This document shows positions 1-10,394 of a stretch of 64,000 bases of DNA, in pieces. The notes beneath the pieces were generated by a model, which had not been told where the DNA came from, ran no database searches, and saw only the letters and a list, made by a program, of their open reading frames with translations. A program made the position numbers and the translations under genes. This stretch comes from Rhipicephalus microplus (Eukaryota; Arthropoda; Arachnida; Ixodida; Ixodidae). Every line of letters starts with the position of its first letter. Positions within the stretch are counted from its first letter, which is position 1. The DNA is taken from NCBI RefSeq assembly GCF_043290135.1, contig NC_134702.1, positions 197,316,491 through 197,380,490 on the forward strand, written 5' to 3'.

Positions 1-1385
1 TCACAAACACTCTTACGTGGACGCTCTTTCCCGTTTAAACTTTAGCATCCGATATCTCTTCACCGTCCGTTTCCTTCGCGCCCGTCGGCGTTACCAACAC
101 TTCAGTGGAGCAATGCAAAGATACGTGGGTTTGTAACCTGCTCAAGGTTCTGGCAGATTCATGAACTTACCCGGCTTCCAGAGCTTTAGGTTCTCAAGCA
201 ACATATTTCGCCACTAGAGATGGTCTCCTCTATCGGCGAAATTATGCATCTGATGGCCGCAGGTGGTGGCTTGTGATACCTCGCCACATGCGCGTAAAAA
301 TGCGTGCTGCTTGCCACGCCGATCTGCTGAGCGCTCACACTGGCGTTCTCAATACCTACATCCACTTGCGTCAGAGCTAATATTCGTGTGGAATATACCC
401 ATTTGTGTGCAAGTATATCCACGTTTGTACTGCCTGTCAGCGACGAAATGCTCTCTCGCAATGAGCCACCGGTAAGCTTCAACCTCTCCCGTGTGCGGGC
501 GTGTCCATCGGAGCGCCTCGGTATTTATTTGTACGGGCCGCTTCTCTTGACCACTTCTGGTATTAGATGGATCATCGTCCGCGTAGACCACCTTACGCGT
601 TATGCAGAAACAGCAGCATTGCCAACAGCAACAGCAAGAGAAGTTGCGTTTTCCATCCCACGCATCTTTGTCCTGCGCCACGGCACACCCTGCGAACTTC
701 TGAGTCATAGAGGACGTGCTTTTCTATCCGAAGCCGTCGAAGCATTGCTCATTCAGTGTAACATCGTCCACCGCAGACGACCGCATGTCATCCGCAAGCT
801 AATGACCTAACAGAATGATTTAACCACACTCTCGATGATGTGCTGATGTTGTACCTCACATCCGGCCAGGCAAACTAGGACGCCGTCCTTCCTTTCGTCA
901 CATATGCGAACAGCGCTCCAAAGCAAGCGATTACGGGATTCCCACCGTTTTTTTCTTTTTTACGAACTCAAGCCAGCATGCATACTAGACACCATGCTTC
1001 CTTACACACCCGACGCCTGCGAGTACAGTGCGATTTCCGACATTGCCAGGTACGCAGAAGATTTTCGACATTTGCCTTGTTCCTTTACGAGCGAGGATCA
1101 AGTTCACCAGAAGTATAAGCGTGACGACGACCGACCTCATGCTACTTTCTAAATGGGTGCGCAAATTTGGCTCTGGCTCCAACCGAATACCCCTGGCCTG
1201 TCTTCAAAGTCATTGGCCCACTATCATGGCACATACCGCATTTGTGCTCTGACTTCTTACGTCTATTACGAGGTTGAGACCTTGACACCACTTGACGACT
1301 GGAGTCGTCGCGGCCAAGAATTCGTCCACGTCTCTCGCATCAAGCGCTATAATGGCCCGGCTATACTACCAATACCTTAAGTCGC
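1..1385 (+). pseudogene. Decayed Ty3/gypsy pol fragment (RNase H end, integrase, GPY/F tail)
   Basis: Remnant of a gypsy polyprotein that enters from the left edge. Positions 2-34 read as the end of RNase H (HKHSYVDALSR, the counterpart of HADADCLSR in the intact element at 14968-20322). Around 219-380 the integrase zinc-binding region is readable, with DGLLYRRNY and ACHADLLSAHTG. Around 520-760 is the catalytic core, with VDHLTRYAETAALPTATA and then a degraded counterpart of ISDRGRQF. Around 1150-1380 is a GPY/F-like tail (LAHYHGTYRI, then HVSRIKRYNG). Stops and frame changes between these blocks mean no intact protein is possible. The match is to the same family type as the intact element, but not close enough to be the same subfamily. 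The 5' part and left LTR lie outside the window. Confidence 0.85.
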
Positions 1386-2248
1386 CAGAATGGCTCCTCT
1401 ATTTTCAGGGAGCAAACGTAGTGAAGTAAAGAAGATGACGAAAGACACGAGCAATCAAGCAAGCACCAGCGTCAATAGCAGCACCAGACTCGAGCTCGCG
1501 CTTGCCCGGGTTTCGGCTTCTTAACGCCTGCTGCTCCTTGACGATTCACGTTTAGACTTGGTCGAGTTGTTTTGACGTCCAGCGTCAATAGGCTACGTCA
1601 CACAGACACTTGCCAGAGAAAGTATAGGGGTTGGTATTAGAAGTAATTGTAATGTAAATGTGAAGAAAAAAATGACAATTCAGGACTGAAAGAGTCCGAA
1701 ACTTGACGCAGTAAACTCCGCACGTGACTTCATAGATTTTAAAGTGTGATTATCGCATTTTATTCACCACTGGCTAAACATGATTTCTCCAAACCTTGTA
1801 TAGGTTAAGCCAGAGCTCCTCTCAAAGGACAACGTACTTCATTTTCACCAATTTACATTTACGTGGGGCCCTATGCCCCGTCAAACTTATGACGACATGG
1901 CGAATAGTGTGGAGACTTCAAATTAGCGTGGCAACTCACATCATCTTTAGGTCATTTTCTCGCTTACTAAGCATATTTTCGCAGCAGGCCTGGTGATTTG
2001 TTATTGCAAAAGAGTAATTTCCTAATACAAAAAATGCTTTGCTCTTTAGTGTAACTATAAAGTGAGGAGGCATATTCGGGTAACCTTGGAAACTCCTTGA
2101 AATAATTTCTTCTTGTACATTTGCTAAAACTCTTTTTCATAATAAATGACACATTCGCCCTCTGAGAGACAAAGTATACTATATGTGCATAGGACAATTA
2201 AGGCCCCACATGCTTATTGTATGAGATGTCTCATTTTTCACTTTGCAG
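1386..2248. other. Non-coding stretch: probable gypsy 3' end and a fold-back-repeat fragment
   Basis: Directly after the pol remnant there is a purine-rich run (AGGGAGCAAA, about 1408-1417). It is followed by sequence that could be a decayed 3' LTR starting near 1418; no second LTR is available to test this. About 1625-1680 (GTATAGGGG, then GTAATTGTAATGTAAATGTG) resembles the arms of the fold-back repeat at 14680-14885, so it is a copy of the same dispersed family. I see nothing coding from 1680 to 2248; it is AT-rich and ends in a good polypyrimidine tract before the exon at 2249. Confidence 0.4.
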
Positions 2249-2368
2249 ACTTCGGCCAATCCAGACGACCAAGAGCTTTGGCGTCGTGTGCAGCAACACA
2301 AAAGCCAGCTATCTTTCAATAAAGTTTTCCTGCGAGAGACTTATGAAGCTGTACTGGATGGCCGACAG
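2249..2368 (+). CDS. Candidate internal host exon, 40 codons, function not recognised
   Basis: A 120-bp segment is open in one frame and bounded by textbook splice sites: polypyrimidine tract plus TTTGCAG ending at 2248, and CAG|GTAGGG at 2368/2369. The translation is hydrophilic and protein-like, with NPDDQELWRRVQQH near the start and VFLRETYEAVLDGRQ at the end, and has no low-complexity bias. Length divisible by three makes it a phase-neutral exon. I do not recognise the family. No partner exon was found in the window, so the gene would extend through long introns; the gypsy fragment on its left and the P-like element 190 bp to its right would then lie in introns. It could also be part of an unrecognised repeat. 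Confidence 0.45.
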
Positions 2369-2559
2369 GTAGGGCCACTAAATAGAGGTGTATATTAGGG
2401 TCAAAGCACCTTAATGGCGTCGCTTGCCCATCTATTCGGAATTAGTCTGCATTGCTATAGTAGTAAAATATATCAGACACCACATCGCGGTAACGATAGC
2501 CTCATATAAATTCTAATTATGACAAAACAATACAAAACAGCTACAAGCTCAAGCCCAGA

Positions 2560-2566
2560 GTACTAG
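2560..2566. repeat. Left target-site duplication of the P-like transposon
   Basis: GTACTAG directly abuts the left inverted terminus and is repeated exactly at 6609-6615, directly abutting the right terminus. P elements make 8-bp duplications; only 7 bp match here. Confidence 0.85.
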
Positions 2567-2600
2567 CAACACCACCTAAATGAGTTCAGGCCTCTTCACT
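2567..2600 (+). repeat. Left terminal inverted repeat of the P-like transposon
   Basis: Starts CAACACCACCTAAATGAG and continues TTCAGGC then CTCTTCACT. The right end reversed reads CAACACCACCTAGATAAG, TTCAGGC, four extra bases, then CTCTTCACT. The first 25 bp thus match with two differences, and the homology resumes after a 4-bp indel. Confidence 0.9.
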
Positions 2601-2932
2601 CCGGCGTGCCTTCGTGTGACGTCATTCAACTTTGCCCGAGCCTCTCACGCCAACACCACCTAGCTCACGCCGTACCAGCAGCGTTTCGGTGTGTCCGGGC
2701 ATGTTGACAGGCAAGGAGGAGGGCGACCTCTCTCGAGAGAGCGAGCGCCGTGGTAGCCCGTAGCTTTGCGGCAGAGCCGTAAGTTGTCCGAGTCTCCGAC
2801 AGGTGGCGGCAGCCGTGACAATTATTTCACTCTGTCGTTGAACGAGACCACGCGGCCACGCCGTGCGCGCTGTTCCGTGTTGCAGTTACCGCTTCCGCTG
2901 AATTTATTTTGTTGACGAATGTATCCTGAGAC
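2601..2932 (+). promoter_or_regulatory. Leader and likely promoter region of the P-like transposase
   Basis: CG-rich 330-bp stretch between the left terminus and the start codon at 2933. It contains TGACGTCA near 2618. No clear TATA box is visible. Promoter function is inferred only from position. Confidence 0.4.
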
Positions 2933-5837
2933 ATGGGGTGGTGTTGTGTACCCAACTGTCGAAGGAACTATGACAATGGTCCGAAAGTCCGCTTGTTTTC
3001 TTTTCCGAGAGACGCTAAGCGAAGAGCGGAATGGCAGCGGGCTGTGCGACGGAGCGACGTCGACGTGAGGCTGTTGAAGGACCCCAAGGTAAGCTGCATC
3101 GAGCGTACCCCTTCAGAATTAACGAGATTTCTCGTAATTATCCCAGGAGATTCTAATTGGTGTTTTTTTTTGTTCCGGTCACGCGCAGGTTTGCGAGCGT
3201 CACTTCAAGTCGGTACACCTGCGCACAACGTCAACGTATACGGACTGCGATGGACGAACCATTGAAGCTCCTATGAAGTTGACATGGCTGACTACAGACG
3301 CCTTCCCAGCCATTTTTCCAGACTGCCCTTCGTATATCTCGGATTCGCGCACGTCGCGAGAAGAGCCTGAACTGAAAAGGAAGCGGACTGAAAATGAGCT
3401 ACTCCAGAAAGCCATACACGAGTCCCAAGCAGCGTTTGAAAAAGAAGAAAAACAGTAAAAAGTTTGTAATCTGGGTGAACTGATTTCTCGGGTTAACGAG
3501 CGTCCAAATAAGAAGTTTTGGTGTACAACAGCCTGCGAGACGTGCCTCATCGTCGCCCACATTGAACCGGCGTTGCAAGTTCCGGAGATGCTTGTATCTG
3601 TGGTGGTTACAGAGGATCTGTCCGTTTCCGTGTATTTTAAGTGCGCTCCGTTGGTGTCGGATGATGTGTGCATTCCTGACGAAGTCCGTGATGTCCATGT
3701 GCTGGACAACCTTCTAGACAGCGTGGAGCGATATTGTGAAAAGAAGGCCCGTAAACAGGAGGACAAGGTGGGAGGAGTGCTTAGGTTTGTTTTATCCTTG
3801 CTGGATGACATTTGTGATGATGAGCTGCATGATGATGAGAGGGCTGACGCACTAATCTTCCTGAAAGAGCAGTGCAAGCTGCTGACAAAGAAGAGTAATG
3901 GCGTGCGGTATTCTGCAGAGCTTTTAGTTTTTAGCAGTATATTGCACACAATTTCTCCACATGCTTACAAGTTTTTTCGCCACAGCAACAAGCTTGTCTT
4001 GCCGCATGACACTACCAACAAGCGAGTTTGTGCTGCACATGATGTGAGCCCATCGAAAGAGCAGTGCGAAGAAGGTTTTCTGAGGTACATTAAGCGCAGA
4101 GCAACCATTCTGAAGCCTCAAGAAAAAAAATGTGACTGTCATGCTTGATGAAATACGCCTGCAACAGTTTTTTGAATATAAAGGTGGCTGATAACAGGGT
4201 TTGCTGCGCATTGTGCGGTTCCAGCAAAGACAGCGCATGTGTTCATGATACAGTCTTTGCTTTCATCTTATAAAGATGTTCCTCATATCCTTCCGGTAAC
4301 TCGTATCACAGCAACGGAGCTGCATGATGTTCTAAAGACACTAATCATGAGGCTTGAAAGTGCTGGTCTGCATGTTGTTGCGGTCGTAACAGACAACAAT
4401 GCCACAAACAGGAAAATGATGTCTCTGTTTTGCGAGCAAAATGAGCCAGGGATTGTTTTTCCTCTGCCTGCCAACCCGCAGCAGCCATTGTTTCATGTTG
4501 TGGACACTGTTCACTTGCTCAAGTGTATACGCAACAATTGGCTCAATCAGAAGGATGATGACAAGTCGTTTTTGTATCCTCCTTTTGAAAACTGTGGAAG
4601 TGGTGAGGACCAAAAAGCTTCGTTTACTTTTTTGAGGAAGCTGTACCAGAGTGAACAAAGCAAGCTTGCAAAGGTTGCCTATGGTCTGAGCTATAAAGCA
4701 CTTTATCCAAGCCACCTAGAGCGTCAGAATGTGAAATTGGTGTTGAAAGTTTTTAACAGCTTTGTGTCATCAGCTTTGTCACTTGAAGCGCAGAAATTGC
4801 ATTTGGCTGCACTGCAGGAAACGGCCACCTTTATTGATTTGATTGTCAGGTGGTGGAGCATTGTAAATGTTAAGACTCCAGAAAAGGGGCACAGACTACG
4901 TGATGTTTATCAGCAGCCTGTGAAGGATATGTCTTGTTTGCAAGTTCAGTACCTTGATCAGTTCATTACCTGGCTTGACAGGTGGAGCCGGAGGGGAACC
5001 ACGGCTGGAGGTTTGACAAAGGAGACCCACTTTTCTCTCCGGCTAAGCACGTATTCATTGATTGAGCTGTCACGGTATTGCCTTGATGAGCTGGGCTTTA
5101 GGTACGTCCTTTTGGGGAAGTTTCAAACAGATTGCCTTGAGGCCAGGTTCGGGAAGTACCGCCAAATGTGTGGATCTCACTACAATGTGTCAATCACAGA
5201 AGTATTCGAAGCGGAGACAAAGATTCGCTTGCAGGACACTTTAAAGCTGGAAGACATGCCGCTGTCATTGGCACCTAAGGAACAGGAGCTTGATGCCGAG
5301 ATGCTAATAGGAAAGTATGCCATCAAACTCACCCAAAGTGACCTGAAGGCATCACAAACTGACGTGCCTGCGTTGGCATACATTGCAGGCTATTGTGCGC
5401 ATGCTGCAATTAAACGTCAGCCATGTGAGGATTGTCAGTCACAGCTCATGATCACTGACCGAGAACTGCAGCAAAGTGAGCACGTACTCATTGACAGCAT
5501 GAGCAGAGGCGGCTTGAAGTTTCCGCAGCCTTTTGTTGTTAATGTTGTTCTTGGCACTAAGATAGTATTAGAGCACCTTGTCAGTAAGGAACAGGAGCAG
5601 CGGTTTCATGCAGAAGCCAACCAAAGGTTGGTCCTCTTGAGCATCATGCAGTTCCTACTAAGCGATGGCGAGGAGTTGGACATGTGTGCAAGTGGCCACC
5701 ATCCAGATACCGTACTCAAGAACATTCTAAAACAAGCTGTCAACACGCCTCTAAAAAATTATGTCGCTTGCAGGAATGACAGTGTCATGAAAGAAAAAGC
5801 CTGTACAAAGCAAAGAAAGTTGCTAACGCTAAAGTAA
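2933..5837 (+). pseudogene. THAP-domain P-type transposase, one intron, nearly intact but disabled
   Basis: Exon 1 (2933-3088) begins MGWCCVPNC and carries the first half of a C2CH THAP finger. The intron 3089-3188 is GT-AG and phase 0. Exon 2 resumes with VCERHFKS, giving the second zinc pair (C54, H57), followed by the DAFPAIF box typical of THAP domains. A charged, probably coiled-coil segment follows, then the transposase body. This includes RYSAELLVFS and SPHAYKFF, LDEIRL (likely first catalytic Asp), VVTDNNATNRKM (second), DTVHLLKCIRNNW, and near the C-terminus AYIAGYCAHAAIKRQPCEDC, as in P/THAP9-type proteins. Lesions: an in-frame TAA at 3456-3458 just after the coiled coil, and a probable extra base in the A8 run at 4123-4130 that throws about 60 nt out of frame until a second indel near 4190 restores it. 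The remaining 532 codons from 4239 are open. Its role would be binding the element ends and catalysing excision and insertion. Confidence 0.85.
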
Positions 5838-5921
5838 ACTTTGCTAGTGGCCCCTTCGCTAAAATATTAAGCAAGCTTTACTAATGGCTAGTTTTTTTTA
5901 AGCTGGCCGGTTGGTATTTTC

Positions 5922-6310
5922 TTTTTGTCCCACAATGTGAATATGGCTTTGAATATGACTGTTCCAAATGCTAAATGTTTGTTCCTTGTGATACACTTTA
6001 TACATTGTAATAAATACTCCAGTAGCTAGTTTCTTTCGTTCTAAGAGCAGTTGTGTTTTTCTCTTTGCCCCATAATGTGATTATGGCTGTGAATATGACT
6101 GTACCAGATGCTAAAAGTTTTTCACTGTGATAAATTTTGAAACATTATAACGAATAATCTAGCGCCTTGTTTTTTTTTTTTTTGCTCAATCTTGTCAGTT
6201 TCGGTTTTTGTGTTGCACAATGTAGTCATAGATGTCAATATGGCTGCTAAAAGCTGGAAGTTCGTATGTTCCTTGTGATACATGGTACACACATTGTAAT
6301 AAATATTTTG
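5922..6310 (+). repeat. Three imperfect tandem copies of a ~130-bp unit with polyadenylation signals
   Basis: Three successive blocks (from about 5922, 6060 and 6210) share CACAATGTG or CATAATGTG, then GAATATGACTGT, ATGCTAAA, CCTTGTGATACA and ACATTGTAATAAATA. Copies 1 and 3 keep AATAAA; copy 2 has AACGAATAA. They lie in the 3' region of the P-like transposase and probably supply its mRNA 3' ends. Confidence 0.75.
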
Positions 6311-6570
6311 CCAGGTGCCCGGGACTTGTGTACGTTTCTTTTAAGTGCAATCTGAAGCAGTCACGTCCGCCAAGATGGAGCGGAACAGCACTATTTCATC
6401 TTGATGTGAAATAACGTTCGTTCAGAAATTTTATATTCTATGCCTATATCGCGGCAATGCAGAAATTAATGTTTTACTCATCTGTAGTGGCCGCCGCGCG
6501 GGAAGCGTCCGCGCCGCAGCGGCTCGCGCGCGCGCGCGTCGACGGGCCAGGTGCGTGACGTCACGGTGGC

Positions 6571-6608
6571 AGTGAAGAGGCCTGCCTGAACTTATCTAGG
6601 TGGTGTTG
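6571..6608 (-). repeat. Right terminal inverted repeat of the P-like transposon
   Basis: Ends ATCTAGGTGGTGTTG on the plus strand, the inverted counterpart of the left end, with a 4-bp AGGC duplication inside it. It is followed directly by the GTACTAG duplication. Confidence 0.9.
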
Positions 6609-6615
6609 GTACTAG
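6609..6615. repeat. Right target-site duplication of the P-like transposon
   Basis: GTACTAG, identical to 2560-2566 and directly next to the inverted terminus. Confidence 0.85.
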
Positions 6616-8319
6616 TCGGTTACTTTGACTCAGACATTATGGACCTTAGGGCCTAGCGTTGTCATCGACTGTTTATCCCGCTTCATATTACCTTATGTCC
6701 CTTAAATACACCATGTGGGGCAACGCTAATGTAATATATGTGAGCCGTAAAATAAGACTTAAATTACACTCACATCAACCGTAATAGTGACAGAATATTA
6801 TAAAATATCAACTGGCCCATACAGTTCATACTAGTAGGTCACTTCAGCGTAGAGAATTTTGACCTTAGACCTAGCTACTTCTACATTCGTCCCGTGCGTC
6901 TTTCTTTCCGTTTGAACAGCGCGCCAAAAGTGTCAAACTGTGACGATTGTTAGTCCTCACTTGTACGGTGTATACCCATTTCGTGCGTGCTTTCAGCTTG
7001 AAGTGCTTGCTGCAGTTTTGTAGCTGCTTGGCGTTCTTCACTGACTTCGCGATTCGCTGCTGTAGCTTTGATTTCTTCGCCCTTGGGCTGAAACGATGCA
7101 CAGTAAGCGCTCAAATAACTCTGTGAACACACGTGCCCCTTCGTGTTATACCAATTCCAAGAATGAGGAATGAGCCACGTGTTTACTTATTTATGCACAA
7201 AGGTCCAAGACTCCACGAATATGTTCATATCCAGCTTTTCTGGACACCAGTGGTTTAGTTCGCGTGAACGACACCACGTGGCGTATCCACCTTAAAAAAT
7301 TCAAAAGTTCCGCCATGACGTATGCAGTGACGTAGCAAAGAATAAAATATAATAAGTAATAGTGCACACACCCTATGACTGTCGCTTCACCTGAGTGCGC
7401 AGATAAAAGTGTGGTTGTCGGCGTTATGGCAATGAATTGACAGTTTTTCTAGGTATACCGTGCCAGACACCTCGCAGCATTGCGCACGAAATGCCTGGCC
7501 GTCATAGAGCACCCTTGGTGTATCAAAATAAGCGTATTTGTTTTGTTAGTTTTTTTGTAGTTTTTGCGCTGCCGTAGTGGTGGCGATATTAGAGAAGCAT
7601 GCTGCTTTCAGGATTTTGTGTTCACTAAGCATCAAGCATTATGCTTGGGTACGAACAGGACATTGCGGTTGTATTATAACCAATTTTATGGGCGCTCTAC
7701 TTGAGTTATGCTCGCTTGCTCCTTGCGTTACGGTAAAGTAAAACTGAATAACTTTGAGAACGCTAGAAATGAGAGTATGAAAACGAAGTGTAAGATATCT
7801 GTTTTTTGTTTTCATTTACTTCTTGTCGAAATGACGCTGCCACCTCCAGCATGGCGCCGTTGAAGTAGATGTGGCCTGAACTTACTGATGCAGTCAGGCT
7901 TGCTTTCACCCCACACCATGACCTCGGTGTCGCAGGGATATTTTCACTCGCAATCAAGGCCGACTCGGATCGAGTTCGGTTCAGAGGTTAGGCGCACAGT
8001 GATTGAACGTAACCATGCAACATGTCAAGGAAATAATGACATGGAGCGGCAGTGCTCCGACACTGACAAACAGCACTAAAGACTATGCCGTGATCAAACC
8101 TGCGACCAAGTGCGCCCGTATCAGCCTGTCGACGCTCTCGGGTCCGCGTGCTCCGCACACTGTAGCGCCTACCCGAGTGAGCAAAAAAAAGAAGAGAGAA
8201 GAAAAGAAACAATGATCTCCTCAGGGAAAGCTTACCAGAGAGCAGAACATAAAATAATGTTGGATCATTTACAATTATATGAAACCTCCACTGATATGGT
8301 GAGGTAGTTTAGGGAGTAT
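6616..8319. other. Intergenic, no firm feature; one weak minus-strand exon candidate
   Basis: Mostly AT-rich unique-looking sequence. On the minus strand 6961-7088 is open between GTTTCAG and CAA|GTGAGG and reads as a charged helix (EEIKATAANREVSEERQ). This could be a coiled-coil exon, but the acceptor tract is weak and the composition unconvincing (confidence about 0.25). Short open frames around 7870-8215 look like chance: they lack splice sites or recognisable domains and end in an A-rich run. Confidence 0.35.
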
Positions 8320-9760
8320 TTAACTAATGAGGGAGTTTTTTTGTTTGTAAAGTGTCATTCTTCAAATATACATTCCATGTTACGAGGAGTTCTTGAGGTA
8401 GCAGTAACCTCACTTTTTCTTTTTATTATATTGCTAAGCACTACACCCTGTCATGATAAAGTATGCCCACATGTATATGCAGGTGATATAGCACTTTTTC
8501 ACCAGACAGTGATATACAATCGATATATATTTGGTTAAAAAAGTATATTTGAAATATTAATAACGGGTTGCAGGCTACTCAGTTAGGTCTTATAATTTCA
8601 AAGAGCGCAATTGCGATTTTACCTTTATATAACCCAGTCACTATTATCCAGAATAACTTGCAACCTGCAAAATTTATCACAGTTGAACTCGGTAAAATAT
8701 TAGGGAATATCTTATGATAACCGCCTCCTTTGGCATGCGACCATGAAAGGAGTACGGGCACTGAGAGTCATACGAAGGCTGTGCAATATGCGATCAGGAA
8801 TACGGAGAGAACACCTAATTATGTTTTAAAAAATTTACATCAATGTAGCATTTCAGGACACTAGCGGTCGGTGGAAAGGGAGGCCCAAATTTATTTCTTG
8901 AATTACTGAAATGCACATCCAATAAGATACTCTACTTATAGGTGAGGTTGTCCTCACTTTTGTGCAGATTTAGGATACTAACTGTGTATTATTTTTTTAA
9001 TATTTATGGGAATTTCATAAAAATAAAATTTATTTTCATGTGTACCTCAGTATGAGTGGTATTTATGTATCTTATTGATTTGGATTTCATACAGCATGTT
9101 TGGGCTTCGTAGAAGCACTTGTTGGACCATTAGATGTTAAACTGAGTGAAGTTTCCTGCATCGGCAATGAAAGGCAGAAATTTAAAAGCGCTGTTCACAA
9201 TATGTATACAAGCATGCAAAAATTTCCATTACTTTATATTAAACTAGCTTCTGCAGATGCCTTTAGAGCGTACAAATGTAAAAAAAATATCATGACTACA
9301 GATGCCTCACACTCCGAAAAAAAATATCCGGCATAAGTGTTTTGTCCGAGACGTTCAATCATCCACTCTCAATAAGACTTCCCGATTTCTTATCGGCTTC
9401 TTCAGCGAAATGACATTATGAATGCTCAACGCATCAGTCTCAAGTGTGGCCATAGTTACAAATGCTTTATCTGTGTTCGCACTCATTAAAATAACTTTTC
9501 TCAATTTTAACATGGCTTTGGGACGTTATTATTGATATCATGCTCAAATATAACACGAACTTTTATTTTGTGTTCCTTACCCACATGACCATAATCAGGT
9601 TAATCTTAGTACTGGGCCACAAAGGGACAAATATTAATGAAAAGGGTGAAATAGCGGACTCTCCGGCAAAAGGCGCTCTCAGTGATCCGATATTCTCAAT
9701 TATTCTGACAACATCCCTCATGATTCGTCACAGATTGAGAAGGCGAGTAATAACTTGACC
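8320..9760 (+). pseudogene. Decayed LINE: reverse transcriptase and RNase H remnants
   Basis: Around 8380-8530 the frame reads LRGVLEVAVTSLFLFI, then VYAGDIALF. These match the RT motifs RGVPQGxVLSPLLF and YADDIALF, with the catalytic YADD changed to YAGD. Around 8570-8715 QATQLGLIISKSAI continues as the palm/thumb junction. Around 9230-9330 LASADAFRAY then TTDASHSEKK gives the start of an RNase H domain, and around 9600-9700 LGHKGTNINEKGEIADSPAKGA matches the RNase H end (VPGHxGIxGNExADxLAK). RT followed by RNase H suggests the I group of non-LTR elements. Many stops and frameshifts; no function expected. The ends are not definable. Confidence 0.7.
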
Positions 9761-10394
9761 TTGCGAATTCATTTATCACTCAACTATACGAGTATGGACA
9801 CCTCTTGTTCTCTTGGCATAGCAATTTCTGTTCAACACGAAAAGTGGTATAGTTACTTTAACACAATTACGCTCTCGCTTTCCGAAATAGAACTATAGTA
9901 TATACGCACAGAGGTTGTCTAGCTCCTTCTCCTCTTTGTTGGTGTTGTAACAAAAACTAAACAACTGAATAATATTTCTTATCATGCATCCACTTCAATT
10001 TACTGAGGGAAAACATTTTTATAATGGCGTTTAATCGACTCGTATTGGACCTCGTCATTTCAAATATTCTATCCTTGGGAACTCCTTATCGTCATTTCAC
10101 CCATGACCTCCGTTTTATGGTGAAATTTTTTTCAATGATTTAAAGCGGTGTTGGCCTGAGCTATCTAAGTTAGCGTAATTAATTTATTTTAACACCTATA
10201 TAAAACTTTAGTGATACAAATATTTTGTGAACACTTTTTTATATAAATAATTACTTTCTTGGTCAGTCCTGAAGAGTGGGCGTGAACCATACACATAGGT
10301 AATCTTCATCATCCTAATCATGAAAAAGGTGGAGCAGCTCCAGGTGAAAAAAAATAAACAGAAGTGATGACAAGAAACGAACAATAGCAAAAAA
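9761..10394. other. AT-rich stretch without recognised feature
   Basis: I see no domain-like open frame, no tRNA-like box pair and no repeat boundary between the LINE remnant and the composite repeat starting near 10395. Confidence 0.4.

Larger units (their letters stand above)
2567..6608 (+). mobile_element. P-element-like DNA transposon with THAP transposase, 4042 bp
   Basis: A cut-and-paste transposon complete from end to end: inverted termini starting CAACACCACCTA, an exact 7-bp direct repeat GTACTAG outside both ends, a CG-rich leader, a transposase gene with THAP DNA-binding domain (2933-5837), and a 3' region with polyadenylation signals. Both subterminal regions also contain the palindrome TGACGTCA (about 2618-2625 and 6556-6563), a possible transposase or CREB-type site. 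The transposase has at least three lesions, so this copy is probably not autonomous now. The complete termini and duplication nevertheless indicate a fairly young insertion, far less decayed than the surrounding LINEs. Confidence 0.9.

Noticed and set aside
3455..3531. A second intron (GTAAAA to CAACAG) that would remove the TAA in the P-like transposase
   Set aside because: It is 77 bp, not a multiple of three, and joining the sides breaks the downstream frame; the simple in-frame stop is the better reading.
7868..7996. Plus-strand exon starting MWPELTDAV
   Set aside because: Open for 41 codons and with a possible donor, but no acceptor with a pyrimidine tract and no family resemblance.
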